Below are positions 1 to 7,331 of a stretch of DNA of 64,000 nucleotides, piece by piece. A program made the translations under genes and the position numbers. The notes below the pieces were generated by a model. That model did no database searches. It had not been told where the DNA came from and saw nothing but the letters and a program-made list of their open reading frames with translations. The first letter of the stretch is position 1. Each line of letters begins with the position of its first letter. The stretch is taken from positions 1 to 64,000 of the forward strand of contig NZ_RHHR01000010.1 of NCBI RefSeq assembly GCF_003710915.1. Reading direction: 5' to 3'. The DNA is from Brevibacillus invocatus (GTDB lineage Bacteria; Bacillota; Bacilli; Brevibacillales; Brevibacillaceae).

Positions 1-123
1 CTCTATATTCGCTCGGAGTTGAATGTACGTAATCGTCTGAGGTTTTAGGAGCTGATAAGCACCAAATGCCACACACGTAGATAACAAAAGCAATGCCAAT
101 AATCGTAATGGATGTACAGACAT
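1..123 (-). CDS. N-terminal part of a membrane-anchored or exported protein, cut by the window edge
   Basis: An ATG at 121-123 (minus strand) preceded by GAGGAGGG opens a frame of 41 codons that runs off the window start without a stop. The peptide begins MSVHPLRLLALLLL and has one hydrophobic stretch at about residues 6-23, typical of a signal peptide or N-terminal anchor, followed by a polar part. Too little is present to assign a family. A hairpin terminator lies only about 60 bp upstream, so the gene either has its own short promoter region or sits behind an attenuator. Confidence 0.55.
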   Translation of the reverse strand, partial: MSVHPLRLLALLLLSTCVAFGAYQLLKPQTITYIQLRANIE

Positions 124-179
124 ACTAAATATCCCTCCTCTCAAACACTTTTTTCTAGCGTACAGGGAGGTCTAGGGAC

Positions 180-214
180 AAAAAAAGGACCGTGCCCATT
201 CTTTGCACGATCCT
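180..214 (-). terminator. Rho-independent terminator or attenuator ahead of the edge gene
   Basis: Read on the minus strand, AGGATCGTGC pairs with GCACGGTCCT (one G-T wobble) around a 9-nt loop and is followed by seven T residues. It lies between the tandem repeat and the gene starting at 123. serC already has its own terminator at 472-497, so this second one may instead act on a leader transcript of the edge gene. Confidence 0.6.
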
Positions 215-257
215 ACCACATGATCTATTTTTTCATGCATGTTCACTTTTTGATTGC

Positions 258-469
258 ATTAGAAAACTTGGCTACGCCAAGCTTTTGGCGGAGCCTTAGT
301 TGCACTTATACTATCTTCCGCTAATCTTTTTAGCGCTTTAGCGCACTTAAACTTTCCGATAGTATTAGAAAACTTGGCTACGCCAAGCTTTTGGCGGAGC
401 CTTAGTTGCACTTATACTATCTTCCGCTAATCTTTTTAGCGCTTTAGCGCACTTAAACTTTCCGATAGT
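258..469. repeat. Perfect tandem duplication of a 106-bp hairpin-rich intergenic element
   Basis: Positions 258-363 and 364-469 are identical over all 106 bases. Each unit contains a long imperfect hairpin (GGCTACGCCAA pairing with TTGGCGGAGCC around GCTT), a GCGCTTTAGCGC stem, and ACTATC near the middle matched by GATAGT at the end. The units carry no plausible ORF or ribosome-binding site and lie between two terminators. This has the look of a REP/MITE-like non-coding repeat. Its copy number elsewhere in the genome cannot be judged here. Confidence 0.85.
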
Positions 470-471
470 AC

Positions 472-497
472 AAAAAAAGACCCTACAAGAGGGTCTC
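472..497 (-). terminator. Terminator of serC
   Basis: On the minus strand AGACCC and GGGTCT form a stem around a short loop and are followed by seven T residues. It begins about 10 bp past the serC stop codon. Confidence 0.8.
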
Positions 498-506
498 TTT
501 CGAATA

Positions 507-1604
507 TCAGCTATTTGCTTGTTGAAACGAAACCATAAACTGGCTCAATGCCTTGCATGCTTCATACGGAACCGCGTTGTAAGCAGAAGCACGGCATCCA
601 CCTACAGAACGGTGGCCATTCAAGCCTACAAAGCCTTCTTTCTTGGCTTCGGCGAGGAATTTTTTCTCCAATTCCTCATCCTTGACTCGGAAGGTCAGAT
701 TCATCAAGGAACGGCTGTTCACATCAGCATGTCCATAGTAAAATCCGTTGCTTTGATCGATGGCATCATAGATCAGTTTGGCTTTTTCTTCATTGCGCTT
801 GGTCAACGCATCCAGACCGCCCGTTTCCTCTACCCAGTTGAGCACTTCACCCAGCAGATAAATACCAAAGGTAGGAGGCGTATTATAGAGGGAGTTGTTT
901 TTCGCATGAATGCCGTATTGGAGCATGGTTGGAATATTTTTGTTCGCCAACTCCAGCATGTCCTTGCGAATAATCACGACAGTCACACCGGATGGCCCCA
1001 GATTCTTTTGAGCTCCTGCATAGATCAGTGCGAATTTGTTGACAGCAATCGGCTTGCTCAAAATGTCACTGGACATATCCGCGATCAATGGAACATCGCC
1101 GGTATTCGGGAATTCCCTCCATTGGGTACCAAAAATGGTATTGTTGGATGTAAGGTGTACGTAAGCATCAGAAGCCTCGAATTTCACCTCATCAAGACTC
1201 GGGATATAGCGATAATTGCTGTCTTTGGAGCTAGCGGCTTGGTACACTTGACCGAACAGCTTTGCCTCGGAAAATGCTTTTTCCGACCACGCGCCTGTCA
1301 TAATATAGGCAGCCTTCTTTTCAGGTGTCAAAAAGTTCATCGGAACCATCGCGAACTGCGTGCTTCCTCCACCTTGAACAAACAGAACTTCATACTCATC
1401 GGAAATGGACATCAGCTTTCTCAGGTTCGCAATGGCCTGGTTGTGTACTTCTTCATACGTTGCGCTTCGATGGCTCAATTCCATAACGGACATGCCGCTG
1501 CCACGGAAGTCGATTAGTTCTTGTTGCGCTTTCTCCAAAACGGTCAATGGCAGTGCAGATGGTCCAGCATTGAAATTGTATGTACGTGTTCCTTGATGAT
1601 TCAC
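507..1604 (-). CDS. serC: Phosphoserine aminotransferase
   Basis: A 365-residue, full-length class-V PLP aminotransferase of the SerC family. It would convert 3-phosphohydroxypyruvate and glutamate to phosphoserine in serine synthesis, in the cytoplasm. The N-terminal NFNAGPSALP, the phosphate-site segment QGGGSTQF, and the PLP lysine in AGAQKNLGPSG near residue 200 are all visible. The C-terminal part has GLNGHRSVGGCRAS, the family substrate-binding loop. A GTG at 1613 lies inside the ribosome-binding site, so the start chosen is the GTG at 1604, eight bases after AGGAG. The gene is monocistronic, with its own terminator and a candidate promoter at 1682-1709. Confidence 0.95.
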   Translation of the reverse strand: MNHQGTRTYNFNAGPSALPLTVLEKAQQELIDFRGSGMSVMELSHRSATYEEVHNQAIANLRKLMSISDEYEVLFVQGGGSTQFAMVPMNFLTPEKKAAYIMTGAWSEKAFSEAKLFGQVYQAASSKDSNYRYIPSLDEVKFEASDAYVHLTSNNTIFGTQWREFPNTGDVPLIADMSSDILSKPIAVNKFALIYAGAQKNLGPSGVTVVIIRKDMLELANKNIPTMLQYGIHAKNNSLYNTPPTFGIYLLGEVLNWVEETGGLDALTKRNEEKAKLIYDAIDQSNGFYYGHADVNSRSLMNLTFRVKDEELEKKFLAEAKKEGFVGLNGHRSVGGCRASAYNAVPYEACKALSQFMVSFQQANS

Positions 1605-1681
1605 AACTCTCACTCCTCTATATCTCTTCTAAGCCCGGTGAAAAATGCATCTACCCAGCAAGTGTTTCTCATCCACGTACT

Positions 1682-1709
1682 ATTATGCACTCTCTTTTCT
1701 TATTGTACA
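1682..1709 (-). promoter_or_regulatory. Candidate sigma-A promoter of serC
   Basis: TGTACA (1704-1709) and CATAAT (1682-1687), read on the minus strand, are separated by 16 bp and lie about 80 bp upstream of the serC start. Each hexamer is only a partial consensus match. No T-box or riboswitch fold was recognised in the roughly 80-nt leader. Confidence 0.35.
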
Positions 1710-1752
1710 TAGAAATCCGTACATTTGCAGTAAAAAAAACAAAAAAATTGAG

Positions 1753-1794
1753 CAAAAACTTAACAAAAGCAGCCGATTGACTGCTTTTGTTAAG
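1753..1794 (-). terminator. Terminator of the acetamidase/formamidase gene
   Basis: A perfect 14-bp inverted repeat (stems 1759-1772 and 1781-1794, loop of 8) is followed on the minus strand by a T-rich tract. It lies about 55 bp downstream of the amidase stop. Confidence 0.75.
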
Positions 1795-1849
1795 AAAACC
1801 TAGCTTGATGCTATATCTTAAGAGGCGTAACCGCGTCTGGACTAAGCTA

Positions 1850-3160
1850 TTACGAGCGGTTGTATTGTTCTTCGACGAGCTCCAGAAGCCCTATTTTCCC
1901 TAATAATTCAGTCGGTGCCAGGAACGTGACAGTTACGACACCCGGATGGCGACCGATCTGAATCGAACCAGTGATGGTCGCGCGGTTTAGTACCTCGGGA
2001 ACAGTGATGCCCAAAACTTCCGCTGCACGAGCCAAGCCATTCTCAGTTGCTTCATTTAAGTTGCTACCGGTACCAATAAAGGAGATGGGCAGCGAGTCTT
2101 CCAGAGCATCAAGCTCCCAGCCTTTTGCAAATTGTAAGGCTTTTGCCTTCTCTTCAGCCGTGAAAGGCTTTGCCAGATAAGGCAAATCCTCTTCTACTGG
2201 CAGCAAAATGGGTCCATCCAGCTTTAAGCCAGGAATGACATGGACTTGTAAGGTTACGATGCCTGCTACATCTGTGGTATGACCGGCAATCTCACCGTCC
2301 CCTTGCATCGCGTGCATATCTCCAAGATAGACACCACCGCCAGGCACTTTGACTGGACAAATCAAGATAGCATCCTGTCGAACTCGGTTGATATCCATGT
2401 GTCCATCTGTTTTGTACTCCATCAATTGTTCCTTGGTCAGCGCATATTCATGGGGAGCATCGATCAAGAAAGAACCAAAATCCCCGGCGTTATGTGAGTC
2501 AGGCATTGGGTGGGACGGTGTCGTTCCCAACTGTCCGAGGAATGGACGCACACGTGCCAAGACTCCAACCAAATCATGAGGCGCAAATGTGACGACAGGA
2601 TTTTGCATAGATGCTTCCGGTGTGTTCATATAGTATCGGCCATTCTCAGCCACGCGTTCAGCTGCTTGCTTCGGCAGGGTTACGCCGAATTCCTTTTGTT
2701 CGTTAAAAGCGATCGTGTATCCATTCGTAAAGGTGAACGGAGTCGTATCCGATCCGCACTCCACACAACGGATGGATTCCGGACCAATCCCTTCAATCCT
2801 CGTCTGCGGATAAAGTGTCCCACAGCCTGGACATTTCGCTGCCACGAATGGGTCCCCAAGAAATCTTCCCTCAATCGTTCTTTCGTTTCCGGATGCGGTC
2901 ACCATCGAAGTCACTTCAATCGATTTGATCCGAATGGCAATCGCATCACCTACGTTCGCACCCTCGACGAAAACAGGCTGAGTGACTTCGTGTCCGCCCC
3001 GCAGTGCAGGGGTAATCATGGGTCCCCAGCATCCTGGTGTCGTATTGGCGACGATATAACCGCCATCACGCACAGGGCCGAGCATGGGCTGGGCAGGGTC
3101 AAGTATTCCATTGATAAAGCTATTCACATAAACCGTTTGCTGGGCAACTGTCTTTTTCAT
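1850..3160 (-). CDS. Acetamidase/formamidase family protein with a zinc-ribbon-like insertion
   Basis: A 436-residue protein of the FmdA/AmdA acetamidase-formamidase family (PF03069), which hydrolyses short amides to ammonia and the carboxylic acid. Family signatures seen are the GCWGPMITPALRGG segment near the N-terminus, SHPMPDSHNAGDFG in the middle, and GDMHAMQGDGEIAGHT about residue 280. Two cysteine pairs, CPGC and CVEC about 25 residues apart near residue 120, could form a zinc ribbon within the first half. The start is the second ATG (3160), eight bases after AGGAG; the ATG at 3166 is too close to that site. Substrate preference is not evident from sequence. It stands alone between two hairpins. 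Confidence 0.85.
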   Translation of the reverse strand: MKKTVAQQTVYVNSFINGILDPAQPMLGPVRDGGYIVANTTPGCWGPMITPALRGGHEVTQPVFVEGANVGDAIAIRIKSIEVTSMVTASGNERTIEGRFLGDPFVAAKCPGCGTLYPQTRIEGIGPESIRCVECGSDTTPFTFTNGYTIAFNEQKEFGVTLPKQAAERVAENGRYYMNTPEASMQNPVVTFAPHDLVGVLARVRPFLGQLGTTPSHPMPDSHNAGDFGSFLIDAPHEYALTKEQLMEYKTDGHMDINRVRQDAILICPVKVPGGGVYLGDMHAMQGDGEIAGHTTDVAGIVTLQVHVIPGLKLDGPILLPVEEDLPYLAKPFTAEEKAKALQFAKGWELDALEDSLPISFIGTGSNLNEATENGLARAAEVLGITVPEVLNRATITGSIQIGRHPGVVTVTFLAPTELLGKIGLLELVEEQYNRS

Positions 3161-3210
3161 AACCATCGCTCCTCTTCCGGCTAAATGCTTACAACCCTAT
3201 TATACATCTT

Positions 3211-3241
3211 AAAGCCTAGCACTTGGAACGTGCTAGGCTTT
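3211..3241 (-). terminator. Perfect hairpin between the M20 relic and the amidase
   Basis: AAAGCCTAGCAC and GTGCTAGGCTTT form a perfect 12-bp stem with a 7-nt loop. There is no long T tract, but the ends are AAA/TTT, so it may work weakly in both directions. A TATAAT hexamer (3199-3204 on the minus strand) lies just downstream and may be the -10 of the amidase promoter, although no convincing -35 was found. Confidence 0.5.
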
Positions 3242-3268
3242 ATGTCGATGACAAAGTGTAGGCAATTT

Positions 3269-3575
3269 TTACATGTTGGGGTGATGCAAGCCGGGGGATA
3301 GTCCGCAACCCAAACCTAGCATGGTTCCAGCCAGCTGTGGATTGTTGAAGGTATAGAAATGAAAATCTTCACCACCTGGTGAAACACAAGGCTGCGTGAC
3401 TTTATCTGCTCCCAGCACTCCGGATAGGTCTGCACTAGAATTCCAGCATACCGCAAGCGTTCAGCCAAGTACTGGGAAGTTTTCTCCTCCTGCCAGCTGG
3501 GCTCCGCCAATCCATGCAGCTCATTGTAGGTTTGGATGATCTCGCCTTGACGTGTGCCGAGGTAGTCAAAAAAAC
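3269..3575 (-). pseudogene. Relic of an M20-family amidohydrolase (both ends present, middle deleted)
   Basis: Minus-strand translation from about 3575 gives NELHGLAEPSWQEEKTSQYL, which matches the N-terminal LHxHPELSWQEEKT region of M20D amidohydrolases. Around 3400-3417 the reading frame shifts, and the other frame continues with PGGEDFHFY and then GTMLGLGCGLSPGLHHPNM, the C-terminal region of the same family. About 250-300 internal residues, including most metal ligands, are missing, and no start codon or ribosome-binding site is seen. The remaining two ends are collinear, so this is one gene reduced by a large internal deletion. Confidence 0.75.
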
Positions 3576-3632
3576 GTCAATTACTTTTTAGAAATTTTCT
3601 GAATGTTGGATCGTTTATCATTTATTCATAGT

Positions 3633-3673
3633 AAAAAAAGGAAGATGAGCAGTTCTCCACGCCCATCTTCCTT
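3633..3673 (-). terminator. Terminator of the nitroreductase gene
   Basis: On the minus strand AAGGAAGATG pairs with CATCTTCCTT and is followed by a run of T. It starts about 24 bp after the nitroreductase stop. Confidence 0.8.
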
Positions 3674-3696
3674 CATGAGATTTTCAATCAATCGTA

Positions 3697-4437
3697 CTAG
3701 TTCAATTGAATCCCTTGCTCTTTTACGAACTCCTTCATATGCACTCTGCGCGGTTTATTTACATAATGGGCCATTTGCTTGGTCCATCCATCTGTTTGCT
3801 TGCCATTCGTCCGACGTTCGTAATAAGCGGCCGATAGGCTTTCGTAATCCTCCAACGCTGCTTTTATGCCTTCTTTTTGGTAGCGCTCTTCATGAATGTA
3901 AGCTTGCTGAGGAAGACGGGGCTTTTGTTCAACCTCTTGGGCCGGATAACCGAGGCACATTCCCATAATCGGGATGGTCAAAGGTGGCAAATCCAACAGC
4001 TCAGCTACTTCACGCGGGTTGTTCCGAATTCCCCCGATCATGACGCCACCTAGTCCATAGGAACGTGCTGCGAGCAGTACGTTTTGAGCAACCAAAGCCG
4101 TATCTACAGCGCCTACGAGAAAGTTCTCAACGCCATCGGCAGCAAGCGTCTCCCCGTTCATCTCACACGCCTGCTTCAGCTTGTAAAAATCTGCGCAAAA
4201 CACAAGAAAAACCGGGCATTCCTCTACCCATTTCTGGTTTCCGGTCATTATGGATAATTGCTTCTTGCTCTCATCGGAACGAACGACGATCACACTGTAC
4301 GCCTGGACATTGTGGGACGAAGGTGCCCATTGTCCGGAAGTGAGAACATCGGAAAGAATCTCTGGAGAAATCGTTTCATCCGTAAATTTGCGAATGGAAC
4401 GATGTGATTGGATCAATCGAGTTACTTCTGTGGACAT
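3697..4437 (-). CDS. NADPH-dependent FMN nitroreductase (NfsA/NfrA-like)
   Basis: A 246-residue flavin reductase of the oxygen-insensitive nitroreductase superfamily, likely reducing nitro compounds, quinones or free flavin with NADPH in the cytoplasm. The N-terminal HRSIRKFTDE motif (FMN phosphate contact), the SGQWAPSSHNVQ segment near residue 40, and GLGGVMIGGIRNNPREVAEL followed by a CLGYPAQ turn are typical of the NfsA/NfrA branch. The start at 4437 follows AGGAGG by 7 bp; the longer upstream open frame is not needed. The gene is downstream of, but separated by 127 bp from, the amidohydrolase gene. The physiological substrate is unknown. Confidence 0.88.
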   Translation of the reverse strand: MSTEVTRLIQSHRSIRKFTDETISPEILSDVLTSGQWAPSSHNVQAYSVIVVRSDESKKQLSIMTGNQKWVEECPVFLVFCADFYKLKQACEMNGETLAADGVENFLVGAVDTALVAQNVLLAARSYGLGGVMIGGIRNNPREVAELLDLPPLTIPIMGMCLGYPAQEVEQKPRLPQQAYIHEERYQKEGIKAALEDYESLSAAYYERRTNGKQTDGWTKQMAHYVNKPRRVHMKEFVKEQGIQLN

Positions 4438-4564
4438 AAATAGCCTCCTTGTGTGTTCGCAATGTAAGATTGAATTTCTAGTTATAAAGTAACAAATTGC
4501 AGTCACACTTGCCATCTTTGCAAGGGACCCATGCGATCCGCTTTTATCCAACCTTCTTCCCCAA

Positions 4565-6010
4565 TCACTCTCTCGTTTCAGAGAGCGCTGCGTGTGAAGG
4601 AAAGGTTTGCACCATCGTTTGCAAAGTAGATTTATCGAGTAACTGGCCATCCACGACCACGGCTTCAATCAAGCGAGTATGGACGATATCCTCAAGCGGA
4701 TTCTGGTCTAGGAGAACGAGATCTGCCCACTTTTGTTCCTCAATGCTCCCGGCAGAATCCGCGATTTCCATAAATCTTGCAGGTGTAGTAGTAGCTGCCT
4801 GTAGCGCTTCCAACGGTGATAAGCCTGCATCCACCAATAGCTCCAATTCGTCGTGGAGAGTAAAGCCAAAAACCTGATTGGGAATCGGCTCCATCTCGCT
4901 CCAAAGAGTATCGGTTCCTGCCATGATCGGGACACCAGTCTGATTCAAATCCGCAACCAATGCAAGAAATCGCTCATATAATGGTCTGATGATGGACTTG
5001 GAATATTCGAGATTAGCTGTCCCCTTTTCCTGATAATCGGCCCAGAATTGTTGCACGTCGGTTGGTGCATATTGCGAGCGTGAGGGGTCCATGGGGCTTA
5101 ACAGGTTATGAAAGGTGACCAATGTAGGAACGACATGCGTTTCATTACTCGCTAAAGTTTCAAACAGCTCTTGGGCGATCTGTTCGTCATACGATTGCGC
5201 TGCTTCGAGATCTACAGAAAAAATGTAGGGCACATCATTTTGGTATTTTTGCCGAATTAGAGCTTCTTGCTTGGATGAAGCGATCAGAATCCCATAGAGA
5301 TGTTCAATGCTTCTTTGTCCCATTTCCGAGGCTTCTCTCGCACTGACTGAAAATGGAACATGCCCAGCAATCGGGATACCCTGTTTTTTCGCTTCATCTA
5401 CAATGGCCACATACATGTTGCGGGGCAAGTACGTATATATTTTGAGAAAATCGACCCCATACTGGGATAGTGCCTGGACAGCGGATTTCGCTTCATCCTC
5501 AGATTTCAAGTTGACCTGCATGAGGGTTCCGTCTCCCGATGTTTTGGGCCCGTCCAATGCAGGTCCGGAAAAGAACACTCGCGGAGCCAACTGCCCTGCT
5601 GAACTTGTTTTAACCCATCCTTCCATCTGTGAAAGGGAAGCACCCATATCTCTGACACCGGTTACTCCATTGGCCAATAATGATGGAAAAGCATATTTTT
5701 CATCATCCAGCAGGTGCACGTGCATATCCCACAAGCCAGGAATCAGATACTTTCCCTCCGCTTGATAAACGTACGATTCTTTTGGCACTAGAGCTTTATC
5801 GGTTTGCTCCACTTGAACGATCCTGTTCCTTTCTATGACTACAGTCATGTTCGGCAACAGCTGACCATCCACTACATCCACAATCGTGACATGGGTAAAA
5901 GCAAGCGGCTTCTGATCAGCTGTTTCGACTGCAGAAGCTGCTGGAGCGATACTGAAAGCAATAAATGGAAGGAATAACAGGAATTTGAGTTTAGAGAATC
6001 GACTTTGTAT
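4565..6010 (-). CDS. Exported amidohydrolase, apparently initiated at ATA
   Basis: An amidohydrolase-superfamily enzyme (imidazolonepropionase/prolidase-like branch) of about 481 residues with a signal peptide. The metal-binding DMHVHL motif, the lysine segment FLKIYTYL, GHVPFSV, the histidine in SIEHLYG and the aspartate in MAGTDTL are all present. The signal peptide (basic MQSRFSKLK, then hydrophobic FLLFLPFIAFSIA, then PAASA) starts exactly at an ATA codon at 6010, six bases after AGGGGGGAG. No ATG, GTG or TTG lies between the likely transcription start (about 6053) and this point. An ATG at 6058 in frame has no ribosome-binding site and abuts the -10 box. The natural substrate (amide, cyclic amide, dipeptide) cannot be told. 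Confidence 0.8.
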   Translation of the reverse strand: MQSRFSKLKFLLFLPFIAFSIAPAASAVETADQKPLAFTHVTIVDVVDGQLLPNMTVVIERNRIVQVEQTDKALVPKESYVYQAEGKYLIPGLWDMHVHLLDDEKYAFPSLLANGVTGVRDMGASLSQMEGWVKTSSAGQLAPRVFFSGPALDGPKTSGDGTLMQVNLKSEDEAKSAVQALSQYGVDFLKIYTYLPRNMYVAIVDEAKKQGIPIAGHVPFSVSAREASEMGQRSIEHLYGILIASSKQEALIRQKYQNDVPYIFSVDLEAAQSYDEQIAQELFETLASNETHVVPTLVTFHNLLSPMDPSRSQYAPTDVQQFWADYQEKGTANLEYSKSIIRPLYERFLALVADLNQTGVPIMAGTDTLWSEMEPIPNQVFGFTLHDELELLVDAGLSPLEALQAATTTPARFMEIADSAGSIEEQKWADLVLLDQNPLEDIVHTRLIEAVVVDGQLLDKSTLQTMVQTFPSHAALSETRE

Positions 6011-6059
6011 GGCTTGCTCCCCCCTCGCATATTGCTCAACCCTTATATGTACCACCATG

Positions 6060-6068
6060 ATTGTAACA
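6060..6068 (-). promoter_or_regulatory. Extended -10 promoter of the exported amidohydrolase
   Basis: On the minus strand TGTTACAAT gives a TGn extension directly before TACAAT. No good -35 hexamer is present, as expected for an extended -10 promoter. It predicts a transcript start near 6053 and a leader of about 45 nt. Confidence 0.5.
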
Positions 6069-6168
6069 TAAATAAGCGGGATAGTAGGTCTTCTCATCGG
6101 TCAAACTGCCACTTTGATCATTTGCAGTGGTCGCAGATGCAAAGGCGATTTGACGATCAACACAATGG

Positions 6169-6217
6169 CAAAAAACAAAGAACAACTGCTCGCAGAAGTC
6201 GAACAGCTGTTCTTTGT
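6169..6217 (-). terminator. Terminator of the DUF2573-like gene
   Basis: On the minus strand CAAAGAACAGCTG pairs with CAGTTGTTCTTTG (one wobble) and is followed by TTTTTTG. The hairpin follows the stop at 6222 directly. Confidence 0.85.
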
Positions 6218-6221
6218 TTTG

Positions 6222-6482
6222 CTAATGCTTTTGATTTTTCGTTTGGTTCCATTGCTTGATTTGCTCGATCATACCACGTATTTGATCGCGTGCTTCGGCA
6301 TGCTCCGGCTCACTTGCCCAGTGCTGAATGAGTGGCGGCATCACTTTCGTCATCTGGGTATACAGGCACCACACCTTGACCATTTCCACTCGCTCAGGCG
6401 TTGCTTCGCCAGTCAAAAGCTCTGTAAACTTATACAAAAGTTCCTCTAGCTCTGGTATCGCTGCCTCTTTTTGGGGTTCCAT
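6222..6482 (-). CDS. Small cytoplasmic protein of the DUF2573 (YusU-like) type
   Basis: An 86-residue acidic, helical protein without signal or membrane segment. The core LYKFTELLTGEATPERVEMV followed by KVWCLYTQMTKVMPPLIQHW resembles Bacillus YusU (DUF2573) by my recollection of that family, whose function is not known. A weak ribosome-binding site (GCGAGG) precedes the ATG at 6482. It has its own strong terminator and is separated from the HAD gene upstream by 90 bp. Confidence 0.65.
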   Translation of the reverse strand: MEPQKEAAIPELEELLYKFTELLTGEATPERVEMVKVWCLYTQMTKVMPPLIQHWASEPEHAEARDQIRGMIEQIKQWNQTKNQKH

Positions 6483-6572
6483 ATGTCAACCTCGCTTTCG
6501 AAAACCATCCTGATATTCTACATTCATTGTACCGAATCGGGTCACCAGAAGGAAAGGCGTATGTTGTGAAGC

Positions 6573-7256
6573 CTACTCCACAATTTTAAGCAAATCGATC
6601 AGCTTCTCGATCTCATAGGTTGGTTCAATCCCTGTCGTGTTGTTCTTCTTCCCAGGATTGAACCAGCAAGTATCGATGCCATATCGATTTCCACCTTGAA
6701 CATCAGAGGTCAGTGAATCCCCGATCATGAGCACATTTGATTTGTCCGTGATGTTCATTTTGGAAAATGCGTAATCAAAAATCTCTTTTTGCGGCTTCTG
6801 ATAGCCAGTCTCCTCGGAAATAATGATCTGCTCAAAGGTTTGGCAAAGCGGGGAATGGGTGACTCGAGGGATCTGTACTTCTTTAAACCCATTTGTAATG
6901 ATCCCCAGACGCAAATGGGACAAGGACTTGCACAATTCCTCTGCACCTTCCGTCAAAAAGACACCTTCCCCCAAAAAGCGTAGATAGTCGTGGCTAAAAG
7001 CCTCGGCATCTGCCATTACAGCATGAGTATTAAACAAACGCTTAAATCTTTCCACGCGCAATTCTGAAAGTGTGATAGTCCCCTCTTCCAGTTCTCTCCA
7101 GATACTTCTGCTGATCTCTTTATAGGTGGTTCGATACAGCTCTGCATCCTGTAGAAGGTGGTAGGCAGCGAATACTTTATCCAAGGCATGCTTTTCAGCC
7201 ATTTGAAAATCAAACAAGGTATCGTCTAGATCAAATAGAAGAATGTCGTGTCTCAT
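6573..7256 (-). CDS. HAD-family noncanonical pyrimidine nucleotidase, YjjG type
   Basis: A 227-residue haloacid-dehalogenase-superfamily phosphatase. Motif I is DLDDTLFD at residues 8-15, motif II TNG near residue 103, the motif III lysine lies in GYQKPQKEIF, and motif IV is GDSLTSD near 180. An alpha-helical C1 cap lies between motifs I and II. The architecture and the DNRRYGIDTCWFN-like tail (here GGNRYGIDTCWFN) fit YjjG/YfnB house-cleaning 5'-nucleotidases acting on noncanonical pyrimidine nucleotides. The start at 7256 follows GGAGG; the ATG at 7268 overlaps the ribosome-binding site. It lies 76 bp downstream of the chemoreceptor gene, with a hairpin between. Confidence 0.85.
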   Translation of the reverse strand: MRHDILLFDLDDTLFDFQMAEKHALDKVFAAYHLLQDAELYRTTYKEISRSIWRELEEGTITLSELRVERFKRLFNTHAVMADAEAFSHDYLRFLGEGVFLTEGAEELCKSLSHLRLGIITNGFKEVQIPRVTHSPLCQTFEQIIISEETGYQKPQKEIFDYAFSKMNITDKSNVLMIGDSLTSDVQGGNRYGIDTCWFNPGKKNNTTGIEPTYEIEKLIDLLKIVE

Positions 7257-7272
7257 GATGTCCTCCATAGAT

Positions 7273-7311
7273 CAAACAGCAAGATCACAATAAATGTGAC
7301 CTTGCTGTTTG
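7273..7311. other. Long perfect-ended hairpin between the chemoreceptor and HAD genes
   Basis: A 17-bp stem (one G-T mismatch) with a 5-nt loop starts 20 bp after the chemoreceptor stop. There is no T tract on either side, so it may be a weak terminator or an mRNA-stabilising 3' hairpin rather than a full stop signal. Confidence 0.5.
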
Positions 7312-7331
7312 GTGATGTCTTTTGTAAAATA

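Noticed and set aside
258-469. CRISPR array
   Set aside because: Only two abutting 106-bp copies without spacers, and no cas genes in the window.
519-1517. Long plus-strand open frame opposite serC
   Set aside because: It is antisense to a full-length enzyme with all motifs, has no ribosome-binding site and no recognisable protein features.
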